Shown here: positions 42,891 to 51,132 of the stretch, in pieces
How the letters are laid out: each line of letters begins with the position of its first letter
Position numbering within the stretch: position 1 is the first letter of the stretch
Program-made: the position numbers and the translations under genes
The notes under the pieces: model-generated
Database searches by the model: none
Seen by the model: only the letters and a program-made list of their open reading frames with translations
Told to the model about the DNA's origin: nothing
Assembly: GCF_046254955.1 (NCBI RefSeq)
Contig: NZ_JBJXRG010000002.1
Span: 496,001-560,000, forward strand
Origin: Qipengyuania_C sp046254955
Lineage (GTDB): Bacteria; Pseudomonadota; Alphaproteobacteria; Sphingomonadales; Sphingomonadaceae
Length of the DNA: 64,000 bases
Direction: 5' to 3'

Positions 42891-43589
42891 CTAGATAGAG
42901 CCGCTCAACATGTCGGCAGTGATCTCTTCCTGCTGCACCGGCGGCGCAGCAACCGGCACCGGCTTGTTATCCGATGCAATCGAAGCCTGCAGCACCCGCG
43001 TCGGGTTTGCGGGCGGCTCACCGCGATTGATCGCATCGACCGCCGCCATGTTCGAGATTACCCGGCCAAAATTGGTGTAGCGATTGTCGAGGCTGAAGCG
43101 TGGATAGAAGACGATGAAGAACTGGCTGTTTGCGCTGTCTTCCGATGCAGCACGCGCCATCGATACGGTCCCGCGAATGTGCGGGCGCGTGTTGAACTCT
43201 TCTTCCATGTCGGGAAGCTGCGAACCGCCCTGCCCCGTTCCAGTCGGATCGCCGGTCTGTGCCATGAAGCCTTCGATAACGCGGTGGAATATCACTCCAT
43301 CGTAGAAACCCGACCGAGCAAGCGTCTTCACGCGTTCGACGTGATTAGGAGCCCAACTCGGCATCAAGCGGATAGCTACGCGTTCACCGTTCGAAAGGTC
43401 GAGCAGGAGGATGTTCTCACGGTCTTCCGAGATATTGTAATTTATCGGCTGGAGAACGCGCGGCGCTTCCGTCGCGACCGCTGCTTCGGCCACGACTTCA
43501 CCTGCTGCGTCTTCGTCTTGAGCAAGCGCAACGCCAGGCAGCGATACCGTTGCGAGCATGGCTCCGGCGGCGATCAAGGGCTTGAACAT
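42891..43589 (-). CDS. exported cyclophilin-type peptidyl-prolyl isomerase
   Basis: 232 residues. A signal peptide (FKPLIAAGAMLATVSLPGVALAQ) directs export, and an acidic Ala/Glu linker follows. The cyclophilin domain at about 55-215 has FYDGVIFHRVIEGFMAQTGDPTGTG, RGTVSMARA and NSQFFIVFYP. The C-terminal tail is Pro/Val/Gln-rich and unlike the family. Probably a periplasmic folding helper. It lies between coaD and queA, the usual alphaproteobacterial order. Confidence 0.93.
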   Translation of the reverse strand: MFKPLIAAGAMLATVSLPGVALAQDEDAAGEVVAEAAVATEAPRVLQPINYNISEDRENILLLDLSNGERVAIRLMPSWAPNHVERVKTLARSGFYDGVIFHRVIEGFMAQTGDPTGTGQGGSQLPDMEEEFNTRPHIRGTVSMARAASEDSANSQFFIVFYPRFSLDNRYTNFGRVISNMAAVDAINRGEPPANPTRVLQASIASDNKPVPVAAPPVQQEEITADMLSGSI

Positions 43590-43686
43590 GTATTTCCTGT
43601 CGAATTGTGTCTGATGTGGTTGCCGCGCGTTTAACCTGCCCGGACTGTCGGTTCAATGAATGATCGGCGCAGTGGATAAGCTGCGC

Positions 43687-44199
43687 TCAGTAATCTCCCA
43701 GCCGCCCAATCTTTTCCACCCGTGCAACCACCTGATCCCGCACGTCAGCGCTAACGAACGGGGAGATATCTCCGCCGAACAGCGCGATTTCCTTGACCAG
43801 CTTGCTGGCAATGGGTTGGAGCGAGACATCGGCCATCAGGAACACCGTTTCGATCTCGTCATCGATCTGCTGGTTCATCCCGGCCATCTGATACTCGTAC
43901 TCGAAATCGGCCACAGCACGAAGGCCGCGAATAATCACATTGGCACCCTGCTTGCGCGCAAATTTCATCAGCAAAGCATTGAACCCGACGATCTCGACAT
44001 GATCGATTTCCAGCCGGTCGACTTCGGCGCGGACCATTTCGCAGCGTTCCTCGAAAGTGAACATCGGATTCTTCGAAGGGTTGGTCGTCACGCCGATAAT
44101 CAAGCGATCGACCAATTTGCTGCCGCGGCGGATGATATCAGCATGGCCCAGAGTGATGGGATCGAAAGTGCCCGGATAGATGCCTATGCGTTCGCTCAT
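43687..44199 (-). CDS. coaD: phosphopantetheine adenylyltransferase
   Basis: Adenylates 4'-phosphopantetheine in coenzyme A synthesis. 170 residues. The nucleotidyltransferase motif is YPGTFDPITLGHADII (T/HxGH at the C-terminal end), with VIIRGLRAVADFEYEYQMA and FLMADVSLQPIASKLVKEI following. ATG overlaps the ispA stop by 4 bases (ATGA). Confidence 0.97.
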   Translation of the reverse strand: MSERIGIYPGTFDPITLGHADIIRRGSKLVDRLIIGVTTNPSKNPMFTFEERCEMVRAEVDRLEIDHVEIVGFNALLMKFARKQGANVIIRGLRAVADFEYEYQMAGMNQQIDDEIETVFLMADVSLQPIASKLVKEIALFGGDISPFVSADVRDQVVARVEKIGRLGDY

Positions 44200-45104
44200 T
44201 TGTCCCTCTCTACAATGTACCGCGCAAGTTCTCGCAGCAGCTCTGCCTCATGACCATAGCCAACCAGATGGCCCTGGGCCTGGCTGACCAGCATTCTCGC
44301 CTGCTCGCGCGCCTGTTCGACACCCATCAGCGAGACGAAAGTCTGCTTGCCCTGCACTGCATCCTTGCGCAGCGCCTTGCCGGCGAGTTCTTCGTCGCCT
44401 TCCTCGTCGAGCAAGTCATCGGCGATCTGGAATGCCAGCCCGATATCGCGCGAATAGGCTCTCAGATGCGCGCGGCCTTCAGGCGGAACCTTGCCGAGTA
44501 TTGCGCCCATTTCAACTGAAGCTGCCAACAAGGCGCCGGTCTTGAGCTGCTGCAGCCGCGTGATCGAATGGAGGTCATATTCGACGGCCTCCGCCGCCAT
44601 ATCCATCACCTGTCCGCCTGCCATACCGTTCATGCCGGACGCTGTGGCGAGAGCCCCGGCGAGCTCTGCGCGCACGAAAGGATCCCCGATCGCATTGTGG
44701 TCCGTGAGAATTTCAAACGCCAGAGCGTGCAGGGAATCTCCGGCAAGAACCGCCGTGGCTTCGTCAAACGCAAGGTGCACCGTAGGCTTACCATGCCGCA
44801 GCGCGTCATCATCCATGCAGGGCAAATCGTCATGGATCAGCGAATAGACATGGATCGATTCCACAGCGCAGGCGACAAGCACGGCTAACTCGCGATCGAC
44901 CCCGAAAAGCTCGGCAGTGCTCACCAGCAGCAGCGGCCGCACGCGTTTGCCGCCGCCGATGGCAGCATAGCGCATTGCCTCTATCAACTTGGCGCGCGTA
45001 TCATCAGGGATCGGGAGCAGCGTATCGAAACACGCATCCACTTCGCGCTGAATTTCTTCCAAAGCACGGGGCAGCAAGCGATTCTCGACTTCGGTCAAAG
45101 CCAT
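44196..45104 (-). CDS. ispA: polyprenyl synthetase, probably farnesyl diphosphate synthase
   Basis: Builds farnesyl diphosphate for quinones, undecaprenyl carriers and carotenoids. 302 residues from ATG 45104 (MALTEVENRLLPRALEE). The first aspartate-rich motif is LIHDDLPCMDDDALRHGKPT, the second FQIADDLLDEEGD, with the GGKRVRPLL and LQQLKTGALL segments. The residues ahead of the first motif (IHVYSLIH) fit a bacterial FPP synthase. The start follows the xseB stop by 1 base, the usual xseB-ispA pair; no dxs follows. Confidence 0.93.
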   Translation of the reverse strand: MALTEVENRLLPRALEEIQREVDACFDTLLPIPDDTRAKLIEAMRYAAIGGGKRVRPLLLVSTAELFGVDRELAVLVACAVESIHVYSLIHDDLPCMDDDALRHGKPTVHLAFDEATAVLAGDSLHALAFEILTDHNAIGDPFVRAELAGALATASGMNGMAGGQVMDMAAEAVEYDLHSITRLQQLKTGALLAASVEMGAILGKVPPEGRAHLRAYSRDIGLAFQIADDLLDEEGDEELAGKALRKDAVQGKQTFVSLMGVEQAREQARMLVSQAQGHLVGYGHEAELLRELARYIVERDK

Positions 45105-45105
45105 G

Positions 45106-45357
45106 TCAGCCTTCCGAATCGAACGGAGCAGTTCCGGTCGGCTTGCCATCTGTACCGGCGACAATCTTCTCGATCCGGGCTTGCGCCGCATCGAGACGCG
45201 CCTGACAATGCGCTCGTAGCTTGTCGCCCCGTTCATAAAGCTCGATCGACTGGTCGAGTGGAACTTCGCCGCCTTCGAGACGGCGCACCACATCTTCGAG
45301 CGCTTTCAGCGCCTCTTCAAAGCTCAGTTTCGCGATTTCGCCGGAACCCTCTGCCAT
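45106..45357 (-). CDS. xseB: exodeoxyribonuclease VII small subunit
   Basis: 83 residues. The family signature is LSFEEALKALEDVVRRLEGGEVPLDQSIELYERG followed by a basic helix CQARLDAAQARIEKI. It partners XseA (not in the window) in single-strand DNA degradation. ATG 45357 (MAEGSG) is preferred to a frame opening at 45369. It heads the long reverse-strand train reaching 35.7 kb. Confidence 0.93.
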   Translation of the reverse strand: MAEGSGEIAKLSFEEALKALEDVVRRLEGGEVPLDQSIELYERGDKLRAHCQARLDAAQARIEKIVAGTDGKPTGTAPFDSEG

Positions 45358-45420
45358 GCACCAGAGCATTGACGGGCGCGAGGCGTGCGGTCAAGCTGGC
45401 AACATAACGGGGAGAACGCA

Positions 45421-45825
45421 ATGAAGTGGATTATTGCCTACGTCGCTGCCGCAATCAGTTTCGGTATCCTGGATTTCTTCTGGCTGCGCTGGGCCGGCCC
45501 GAACCTCTACCGCCCTGTAATTGGTGAGATAATGGCGGACCAGTTCCGCGGCGGCGCAGCTGCAGTCTTCTACTTCATCTACATCGCCGGAATGGTCTGG
45601 TTCGCCATCAAACCGGCGATGGCCACGGGCAATGTCTCGACGGCGATCCTTAACGGCGCGCTGCTTGGCGCGTTATGTTACGCCACCTTCGATCTCACCA
45701 GCCAGGCCGTGATGAAGGTCTGGGCGACGCACATCACCATCGCAGATATCCTGTGGGGAGCATTTGCCACGGCGGTGGCCAGCGGTGTCGCTACATTCGC
45801 GGTGCTGCGCCTGGGCAACGCCTAG
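45421..45825 (+). CDS. DUF2177 family membrane protein
   Basis: 134 residues, four predicted membrane helices. The family pattern is seen: KWIIAYVAAAISFGILDFFWLR, PNLYRPVIGEIMADQFR, VFYFIYIAGMVWFAIKPA, LGALCYATFDLTSQAVMKVW and ITIADILWGAFATAVAS. GGGGAG precedes ATG 45421. Function unknown. The last base of its stop is the first base of the following GTG start. Confidence 0.88.
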   Translation: MKWIIAYVAAAISFGILDFFWLRWAGPNLYRPVIGEIMADQFRGGAAAVFYFIYIAGMVWFAIKPAMATGNVSTAILNGALLGALCYATFDLTSQAVMKVWATHITIADILWGAFATAVASGVATFAVLRLGNA

Positions 45826-46622
45826 TGGCGCAAGTCACCGCCAGTGATGACGGCGGTGTGCGGCTGTTGACCATCGCCAATCCGCCACTTGGCTACATGA
45901 ATGCCGAGACGGCGACGGAACTGCTCGATCATTTGCGGGAAGCGCAAACGGACGATGCGGTTCGCGTGATCGTATTTACAGGCGGCGTGCCCGGTGTTTT
46001 CATTCGCCACTATGACGTGGGTGAGATTGTCGCGGTCGGCGAGATCGCCGCTTCTGGAGCCGGCGGCGAAGCGGGTGAGCGCGCGGATTCTCCGGTCTAC
46101 GCCATGTTCGACTTGCTGCTCGACTACCCCAAACCGACCATCGCCGCGATCAACGGCATGTGTATGGGGGGCGGCTTCGAATTCGCATTGGGTTGCGATA
46201 TTCGAATTGCGCAGCATGGCGATTACACGATTGGCCTGCCTGAGACGCGCCTCGGCATCATTCCGGGGCTTGGCGGATTACAGCTGCTATCGCACGTGGT
46301 TGGATTGGCGAGAGCAAAGGAAATGGTCCTGCGCGGTCGGGTGGTCGATCCGCATGAAGCGCTCCGCTTGGGAATGGTTCACGAATTGGCGAGCGATGCA
46401 TTGGCTCAGGCCATGGATGTAGCACGCGACCTAGCTTTGCTACCCCAAGGCGGCCTCGCGGCGGTTAAGCGGATGGCGGCGCTCGTCTCTGCGGGTGAAG
46501 CGCTCGATCAAGGTATCAATACAGCAGCCACGGAATTCATGGGGACATTGCTAGCGAATGATGAGGCGATGAGCCGCATGCGCGAATTCCTGGCAGGCGG
46601 CGAAGACATCGTGGCTCGCTAA
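45825..46622 (+). CDS. enoyl-CoA hydratase/isomerase family protein
   Basis: About 265 residues from GTG 45825, which shares a base with the DUF2177 stop. The crotonase fold is marked by the oxyanion-hole segments VFTGGVPGVFIRHYD and NGMCMGGGFEFALGCDIRIA, then the second motif LPETRLGIIPGLGGLQLL with the catalytic glutamate region. The C-terminal trimerisation helix follows. It acts on a CoA thioester, substrate unknown; no other fatty-acid degradation gene is adjacent. Confidence 0.88.
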   Translation: MAQVTASDDGGVRLLTIANPPLGYMNAETATELLDHLREAQTDDAVRVIVFTGGVPGVFIRHYDVGEIVAVGEIAASGAGGEAGERADSPVYAMFDLLLDYPKPTIAAINGMCMGGGFEFALGCDIRIAQHGDYTIGLPETRLGIIPGLGGLQLLSHVVGLARAKEMVLRGRVVDPHEALRLGMVHELASDALAQAMDVARDLALLPQGGLAAVKRMAALVSAGEALDQGINTAATEFMGTLLANDEAMSRMREFLAGGEDIVAR

Positions 46623-46646
46623 GGCAGACATACAGGGGGAATTGGA

Positions 46647-47303
46647 ATGTTTATCGGACACTGGGCTCCGGCGCTCGCAGCAGCGGCAGCTACCTCAAAG
46701 GCACCGCGCCTCGGCACATTGTTCGTCGCAGCGCAGTTGACCGACTTCGCATTCTTTATCTTCGCGCTGATCGGCATCGAACGCATGCGCATCACGCCCG
46801 GAATGACCGCGATGAATCCGATGGACCTCTACCACCTGCCCTATACGCACAGCCTTGCAGGCTCGGTTGGCTGGGGCATCGGCTTTGCAATCCTGATCTT
46901 CGTGCTCACCAAGGACCGCATGGCATCGATCATCGGCGGGCTGGTCGTGATCTCGCACTGGTTCATCGACTTGCTCGTCCATCGGCCTGATCTTACGCTT
47001 TGGGGGGCACCGCCCAAGCTTGGCTTCGGTCTGTGGAACCAACCGGTGATTGCCATGCCGCTTGAGCTTATCATCACCTTCGGCGCGCTTGCCTGGTATG
47101 CCAAGCGAACGCGCGGCCCAGCCGTCCCGATTGCGATTCTCGGCCTCGTGTTGTTTGCCATGCAGATGATCGACTGGTTTGGCCCGCCTCCCGCAGAGGC
47201 CGGACCGCAGCTCTATCTCACTGCACTTGTCGCCTTCACCGTGGCCAGCGCAATCGCATGGTGGGTGGGGACAACTCGCAAGCACAAACGCGCAGAGGCC
47301 TAG
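46647..47303 (+). CDS. multi-pass membrane protein, possibly YdjM/DUF457-like
   Basis: 218 residues with about six hydrophobic helices. Conserved-looking His/Asp positions (GHWAPA, QLTDFAF, LPYTHSL and ISHWFIDLLVHRPDL) recall the zinc-binding membrane hydrolase-like YdjM family, but the match is by pattern only. It lies between the hydratase and purL, with its own weak ribosome site. Confidence 0.55.
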   Translation: MFIGHWAPALAAAAATSKAPRLGTLFVAAQLTDFAFFIFALIGIERMRITPGMTAMNPMDLYHLPYTHSLAGSVGWGIGFAILIFVLTKDRMASIIGGLVVISHWFIDLLVHRPDLTLWGAPPKLGFGLWNQPVIAMPLELIITFGALAWYAKRTRGPAVPIAILGLVLFAMQMIDWFGPPPAEAGPQLYLTALVAFTVASAIAWWVGTTRKHKRAEA

Positions 47304-47336
47304 CGAGTCAGCCCGTCCATCGCTAAGGGCGCGTGC

Positions 47337-49589
47337 ATGGCTAAAATTGCGCCCGAAATCACGCCCGAAATTGTCGAACAGCACGGCTTTTCGCCCGAGG
47401 AATACGAGCAAGTCCTCAAGTCACTGGGACGCGAGCCCAACATGGTTGAGCTGGGCATCTTCTCGGTGATGTGGAGCGAGCATTGCTCATACAAGTCATC
47501 GCGCCTGCACCTGAAGAAACTCCCGACCGAGGCACCCTGGGTGATTTGCGGACCCGGCGAAAATGCGGGCGTAATCGATATCGGTGACGGACAGGCTGCC
47601 ATCTTCAAGATGGAGAGCCATAACCACCCCTCGTATATCGAGCCCTATCAGGGCGCGGCGACCGGCGTAGGCGGCATTCTGCGCGATGTCTTCACGATGG
47701 GCGCGCGGCCTGTCGCAAACGCCAATGCGCTGCGTTTCGGACGGCCCGATCATCCCAAGATGCAGCATCTCGTGAAAGGCGTGGTCGCGGGCATCGGCGG
47801 CTACGGGAATTGCGTAGGCGTGCCGACTGTGGCGGGCGAGACCAATTTCCACCCAGCCTATGACGGAAACATCCTCGTCAATGCGATGACAGTGGGCGTG
47901 GCTGACGCGGACAAGATTTTCTACTCGGCAGCGACCGGCGTCGGCAATCCGATCGTCTATGTCGGCTCGAAGACTGGGCGCGACGGCATCCACGGCGCGA
48001 CCATGGCCAGCGCGGATTTCGAGGAAGATGCCGAGGCGAAACGCCCCACCGTGCAAGTCGGCGACCCGTTTACCGAGAAACTGCTGATCGAAGCCTGCCT
48101 CGAGCTGATGGCGACCGATGCCATCGTTGCGATTCAGGACATGGGCGCGGCGGGCCTCACCTCTTCTAGCGTCGAGATGGCTACCAATGGTAAGGCGGGC
48201 ATCCGTCTCGACATGAACAAGGTGCCGTGCCGCGAGGAAGGCATGACACCTTACGAGATGATGCTGAGCGAAAGCCAAGAGCGCATGCTCATGGTGCTCA
48301 AGCCCGGCAAGGAAGCCATGGCGGCGGAAATTTTCGAGAAGTGGGAGCTCGATTTCGCCGTCATCGGCGAAGTCACCGATACGCGGCACATGGTGCTGGA
48401 ATTCGATGGCGAGGTGGTGTGCGACATCCCGCTTGGTCCCCTTGCCAAGGATGCGCCGGAATACGACCGGCCTTACCTCTCGAAAAAGGAATACAAGACC
48501 TGGGCGCAGGTCAAACCGCTGAAAGATGTGCCCGAAAGCACTGATATCGGCGCGGACCTCCTCAAGCTGATGGCTTCGCCCGCGCTCGCCTCGCGCCGCT
48601 GGATTGCCGAGCAATATGACAGCCAAGTGATGGGTGACACGCTGCAGACCGGCGGCGATGCCGGCGTGGTGCGCGTTCACGGCACCAAGAAGGCGCTGGC
48701 GATCACCACCGATTGCACCCCGCGCTATGTCTATGCCGACCCCTATGAGGGCGGGAAGCAGGCGATTGCCGAGGCTTACCGGAACCTCTGTGCGGTCGGC
48801 GCGCGTCCGCTGGCAGTGACCAATTGCCTCAATTTCGGTAACCCGCAGCGGCCCGAAATCATGGCGCAATTCGTCCACGCGCTCGAAGGCATGGGCGAAG
48901 CGTGTCGCGCGCTCGACTTCCCGATCGTGAGCGGGAATGTCTCGCTCTACAATGAGAGCAAGGCGACGGGCGGCGGCTCGGCGATCCTCCCGACACCCGC
49001 GATCGGCGGGGTGGGCATTATCGACGATTATTCGAAGATGATGACGATGGGCTTTCCTTCCGAGGACATCGCGCTCGTCATGATTGGCGACTGTTCAGGA
49101 CATCTCGGACAGTCCCTATACGCGCGAGAAATTCTCGACATGAGTGCTGGCGCACCTCCTTCCGTCGATCTCGAAGCCGAGAAGAGGAACTCCGAATTTG
49201 TTAAACTACTCGTCGATCGAGATCTCGCTAATTGCGCTCACGATATCTCGGATGGCGGCTTGGCTGTTACCTTATGCGAAATGTCTCTGGCGTCGGGGAT
49301 GTCATTCCATTGCAATGTAGAAGCACCAAGCGAAGCGGCATCTGTCGAAGGCTTTCTCTTTGGAGAGGATCAAGGGCGCTATGTCGTTGGCGTTGATGCC
49401 ACTGATCTACAGGATTTATTGGATTTGGGAGCCAGCAGGGATGTGCCCTGCTCCACTGTCGCAAGTGTTGGCGGAGAAGATATCCAGTTTGGTGACAATC
49501 CAGGTTATTCTGGCCATGTGGCGACATTCTCGCTCTCCGACCTGCGCGAAGCGCACCAGAGCTTCTTCCGCGATTGGATGGAGACATAG
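47337..49589 (+). CDS. purL: phosphoribosylformylglycinamidine synthase subunit PurL
   Basis: ATP-dependent amidation step of purine synthesis, working with PurQ and PurS. 750 residues, the small-form PurL. Seen in order are MWSEHCSYKSSRLHLKKLP, KMESHNHPSYIEPYQGAATG, GGYGNCVGVPTVAGE, GAAGLTSSSVEMA and the second AIRS-like half with CLNFGNPQRPEIM and VSGNVSLYNES. The last 160 or so codons are visibly less GC-rich and use more TTA, TTG and GTT codons than the rest, an unusual internal shift. The reading frame is intact. Confidence 0.96.
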   Translation: MAKIAPEITPEIVEQHGFSPEEYEQVLKSLGREPNMVELGIFSVMWSEHCSYKSSRLHLKKLPTEAPWVICGPGENAGVIDIGDGQAAIFKMESHNHPSYIEPYQGAATGVGGILRDVFTMGARPVANANALRFGRPDHPKMQHLVKGVVAGIGGYGNCVGVPTVAGETNFHPAYDGNILVNAMTVGVADADKIFYSAATGVGNPIVYVGSKTGRDGIHGATMASADFEEDAEAKRPTVQVGDPFTEKLLIEACLELMATDAIVAIQDMGAAGLTSSSVEMATNGKAGIRLDMNKVPCREEGMTPYEMMLSESQERMLMVLKPGKEAMAAEIFEKWELDFAVIGEVTDTRHMVLEFDGEVVCDIPLGPLAKDAPEYDRPYLSKKEYKTWAQVKPLKDVPESTDIGADLLKLMASPALASRRWIAEQYDSQVMGDTLQTGGDAGVVRVHGTKKALAITTDCTPRYVYADPYEGGKQAIAEAYRNLCAVGARPLAVTNCLNFGNPQRPEIMAQFVHALEGMGEACRALDFPIVSGNVSLYNESKATGGGSAILPTPAIGGVGIIDDYSKMMTMGFPSEDIALVMIGDCSGHLGQSLYAREILDMSAGAPPSVDLEAEKRNSEFVKLLVDRDLANCAHDISDGGLAVTLCEMSLASGMSFHCNVEAPSEAASVEGFLFGEDQGRYVVGVDATDLQDLLDLGASRDVPCSTVASVGGEDIQFGDNPGYSGHVATFSLSDLREAHQSFFRDWMET

Positions 49590-49604
49590 GTGCCAACCAT
49601 TCCT

Positions 49605-49698
49605 CCGCTCGCCCTGAGCCTGTCGAAGGGCCGTACTTTCTTCGGGCTTTTTGGTGACAGAAGGAAAGACGGGGCTTCGACAAGCTCAGCCCGAACGG
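49605..49698. repeat. REP-like long imperfect inverted repeat
   Basis: A 24-base arm (49605-49628) is inverted at 49675-49698 with 4 mismatches; the cores are GCCTGTCGAAG and CTTCGACAAGCTCAG. Inner segments (ACTTTC-TTC and GAAGGAAAG) also pair, so the 94 bases can fold into one long hairpin. The TTCGACAAGCTCAG core is a dispersed intergenic repeat that I recall from many proteobacterial genomes. It fills the gap between purL and the DUF6122 gene and ends 10 bases before the latter's start. Confidence 0.75.
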
Positions 49699-49707
49699 TA
49701 GTCTGAG

Positions 49708-50037
49708 TTGATCGAATTATTCCAACCGATCCTCCACTACGGCGGCCACTTCCTCGTGCCCTTCGTATTCGCCGCAATTCTGTGGCGCGATGACTGGAAG
49801 CAGGCAGGTCTTGTGATGTTCGCCGCGAACCTCATCGACCTTGACCACCTTCTTGCCGAACCGATCTTCGATCCCGACCGCTGCAGTATCGGCTTCCACC
49901 TGCTGCACGGCTGGGAAGCGGCCCTCGCCTACGTCCTGTTGCTCGCTATCCCGCGCTGGTGGACGCGCGCCTTTGGCCTTGGAGCGCTGTGGCATCTTGC
50001 GGTCGACTATGGCGACTGCCTGATGCAAGGTCTCTGA
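49708..50037 (+). CDS. DUF6122 family membrane protein
   Basis: 109 residues, three or four helices. The pattern LHYGGHFLVPFVFAAILWRDDW, NLIDLDHLLAEPIFDPDRCS, GFHLLHGWEAALAYVLLL and LWHLAVDYGDC agrees with the DUF6122 family as I recall it, including several His/Asp residues that could bind metal. TTG 49708 is the only start available downstream of an in-frame stop, which places it right next to the REP-like repeat. Function unknown. The next gene follows by 1 base. Confidence 0.75.
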   Translation: MIELFQPILHYGGHFLVPFVFAAILWRDDWKQAGLVMFAANLIDLDHLLAEPIFDPDRCSIGFHLLHGWEAALAYVLLLAIPRWWTRAFGLGALWHLAVDYGDCLMQGL

Positions 50038-50038
50038 C

Positions 50039-50446
50039 ATGACTGCTGGCTATTCCGGAACCCCGCTTGCCAAAAAGCTCAACCTGCGTGACGGGCAACG
50101 CTGCTGGTTCATGGGAATGCCGGAGACCGTACAGGACGAAATCGGCGAATATGCACTGGAACTCACATTCGTGGCCGATCCTGCCGAGGGTGTGGACGCG
50201 GCGCATATCTTCGTGACCCAACGCGCCGATCTCGAAACCTTGCTTGTCCAACTGCGCAACCAGATCGCCAAGGACGGACAGATTTGGGTCAGCTGGCCAA
50301 AGAAAGCGTCCGAGCTCACCACCGAGATCGACGAGAACGACGTTCGTACCGCCGGGCTGGAAATCGGCTTGGTCGATACCAAGAAATGCGCCGTCGACGA
50401 GACTTGGTCAGGGCTCAAGCTGGTGATCCGCAAGGAGCTGCGATGA
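50039..50446 (+). CDS. DUF3052 family protein
   Basis: 135 residues. Family features are GYSGTPLAKKLNLRDGQRCWF at the N-terminus, VTQRADLETLLVQLRNQIAKDGQIWVSWPKKAS in the middle and VDETWSGLKLVIRKEL at the end. Soluble, function unknown. It overlaps the next gene by ATGA, so they are translationally coupled. Confidence 0.85.
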   Translation: MTAGYSGTPLAKKLNLRDGQRCWFMGMPETVQDEIGEYALELTFVADPAEGVDAAHIFVTQRADLETLLVQLRNQIAKDGQIWVSWPKKASELTTEIDENDVRTAGLEIGLVDTKKCAVDETWSGLKLVIRKELR

Positions 50447-51129
50447 GCGAGAAGCACCACCCCTACCCTGCGATGCCGGAAATCTCCGACCAAGAACGGG
50501 TCTTGCGCGCCATTGCCGCGTTCGAGCGTCTGAAGACCCGGCGTTCCTGCCGCTCCTTCACCGACCAGCCTGTCCCGCGCGAAGTGATCGAGCATGCCAT
50601 TAGCGCCGCCGGGACTGCGCCCAATGGCGCCAATCACCAACCGTGGCATTTCGCCGTCGTCTCATCGCCGGGCAAGAAGGCGGCGATCCGCGAGGCGGCC
50701 GAGAAGGAGGAGCGCCGGTTTTACGGTGCTGACGGCGACAAGCCCAAGGCGTCGGACGAGTGGCTCGATGCGCTCGATCCGATCGGCACGGACGCGAACA
50801 AGCCTTTCCTCGAAACCGCGCCGCATCTCATTGTCTGCTTCGCTCAGCGCAAGGGCGGTATCGACGAGGATGGCGAAACGCAGAATTACTACGTCAACGA
50901 AAGCGTCGGGATCGCCTGCGGGATGTTGATTTCGACCTTGCATGAGGCAGGATTAGCCACGCTCACGCACACGCCCTCGCCCATGGGGTTCCTGCGCGAG
51001 ATCTGCGAGCGCCCGGATTGGGAAAAACCGCTAATGATCGTGGTCGTGGGTCACCCCGCTGCGGATGCGACCGTTCCCGAGCATGCCGTTAAAAAGAAAC
51101 CGCTCAGCCAGATAGCCAGCTGGCTCTAG
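50443..51129 (+). CDS. nitroreductase family flavoprotein
   Basis: 228 residues from ATG 50443. FMN-binding segments are LKTRRSCRSFTDQPV, AAGTAPNGANHQPWHF and the C-terminal GLATLTHTPSPMGFLREIC with VVVGHPA. The long middle insert (EERRFYGADGDKPKASDEWLDAL) and the ending resemble iodotyrosine-deiodinase-like members of the family more than classic NfsB enzymes, so reductive dehalogenation is possible. That is inference. It is coupled to the DUF3052 gene. Confidence 0.83.
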   Translation: MSEKHHPYPAMPEISDQERVLRAIAAFERLKTRRSCRSFTDQPVPREVIEHAISAAGTAPNGANHQPWHFAVVSSPGKKAAIREAAEKEERRFYGADGDKPKASDEWLDALDPIGTDANKPFLETAPHLIVCFAQRKGGIDEDGETQNYYVNESVGIACGMLISTLHEAGLATLTHTPSPMGFLREICERPDWEKPLMIVVVGHPAADATVPEHAVKKKPLSQIASWL

Positions 51130-51132
51130 CAA

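Noticed and set aside
47496..48878. 460-residue reverse-strand frame opposite purL
   Set aside because: Shadow frame from codon bias; purL is unambiguous.
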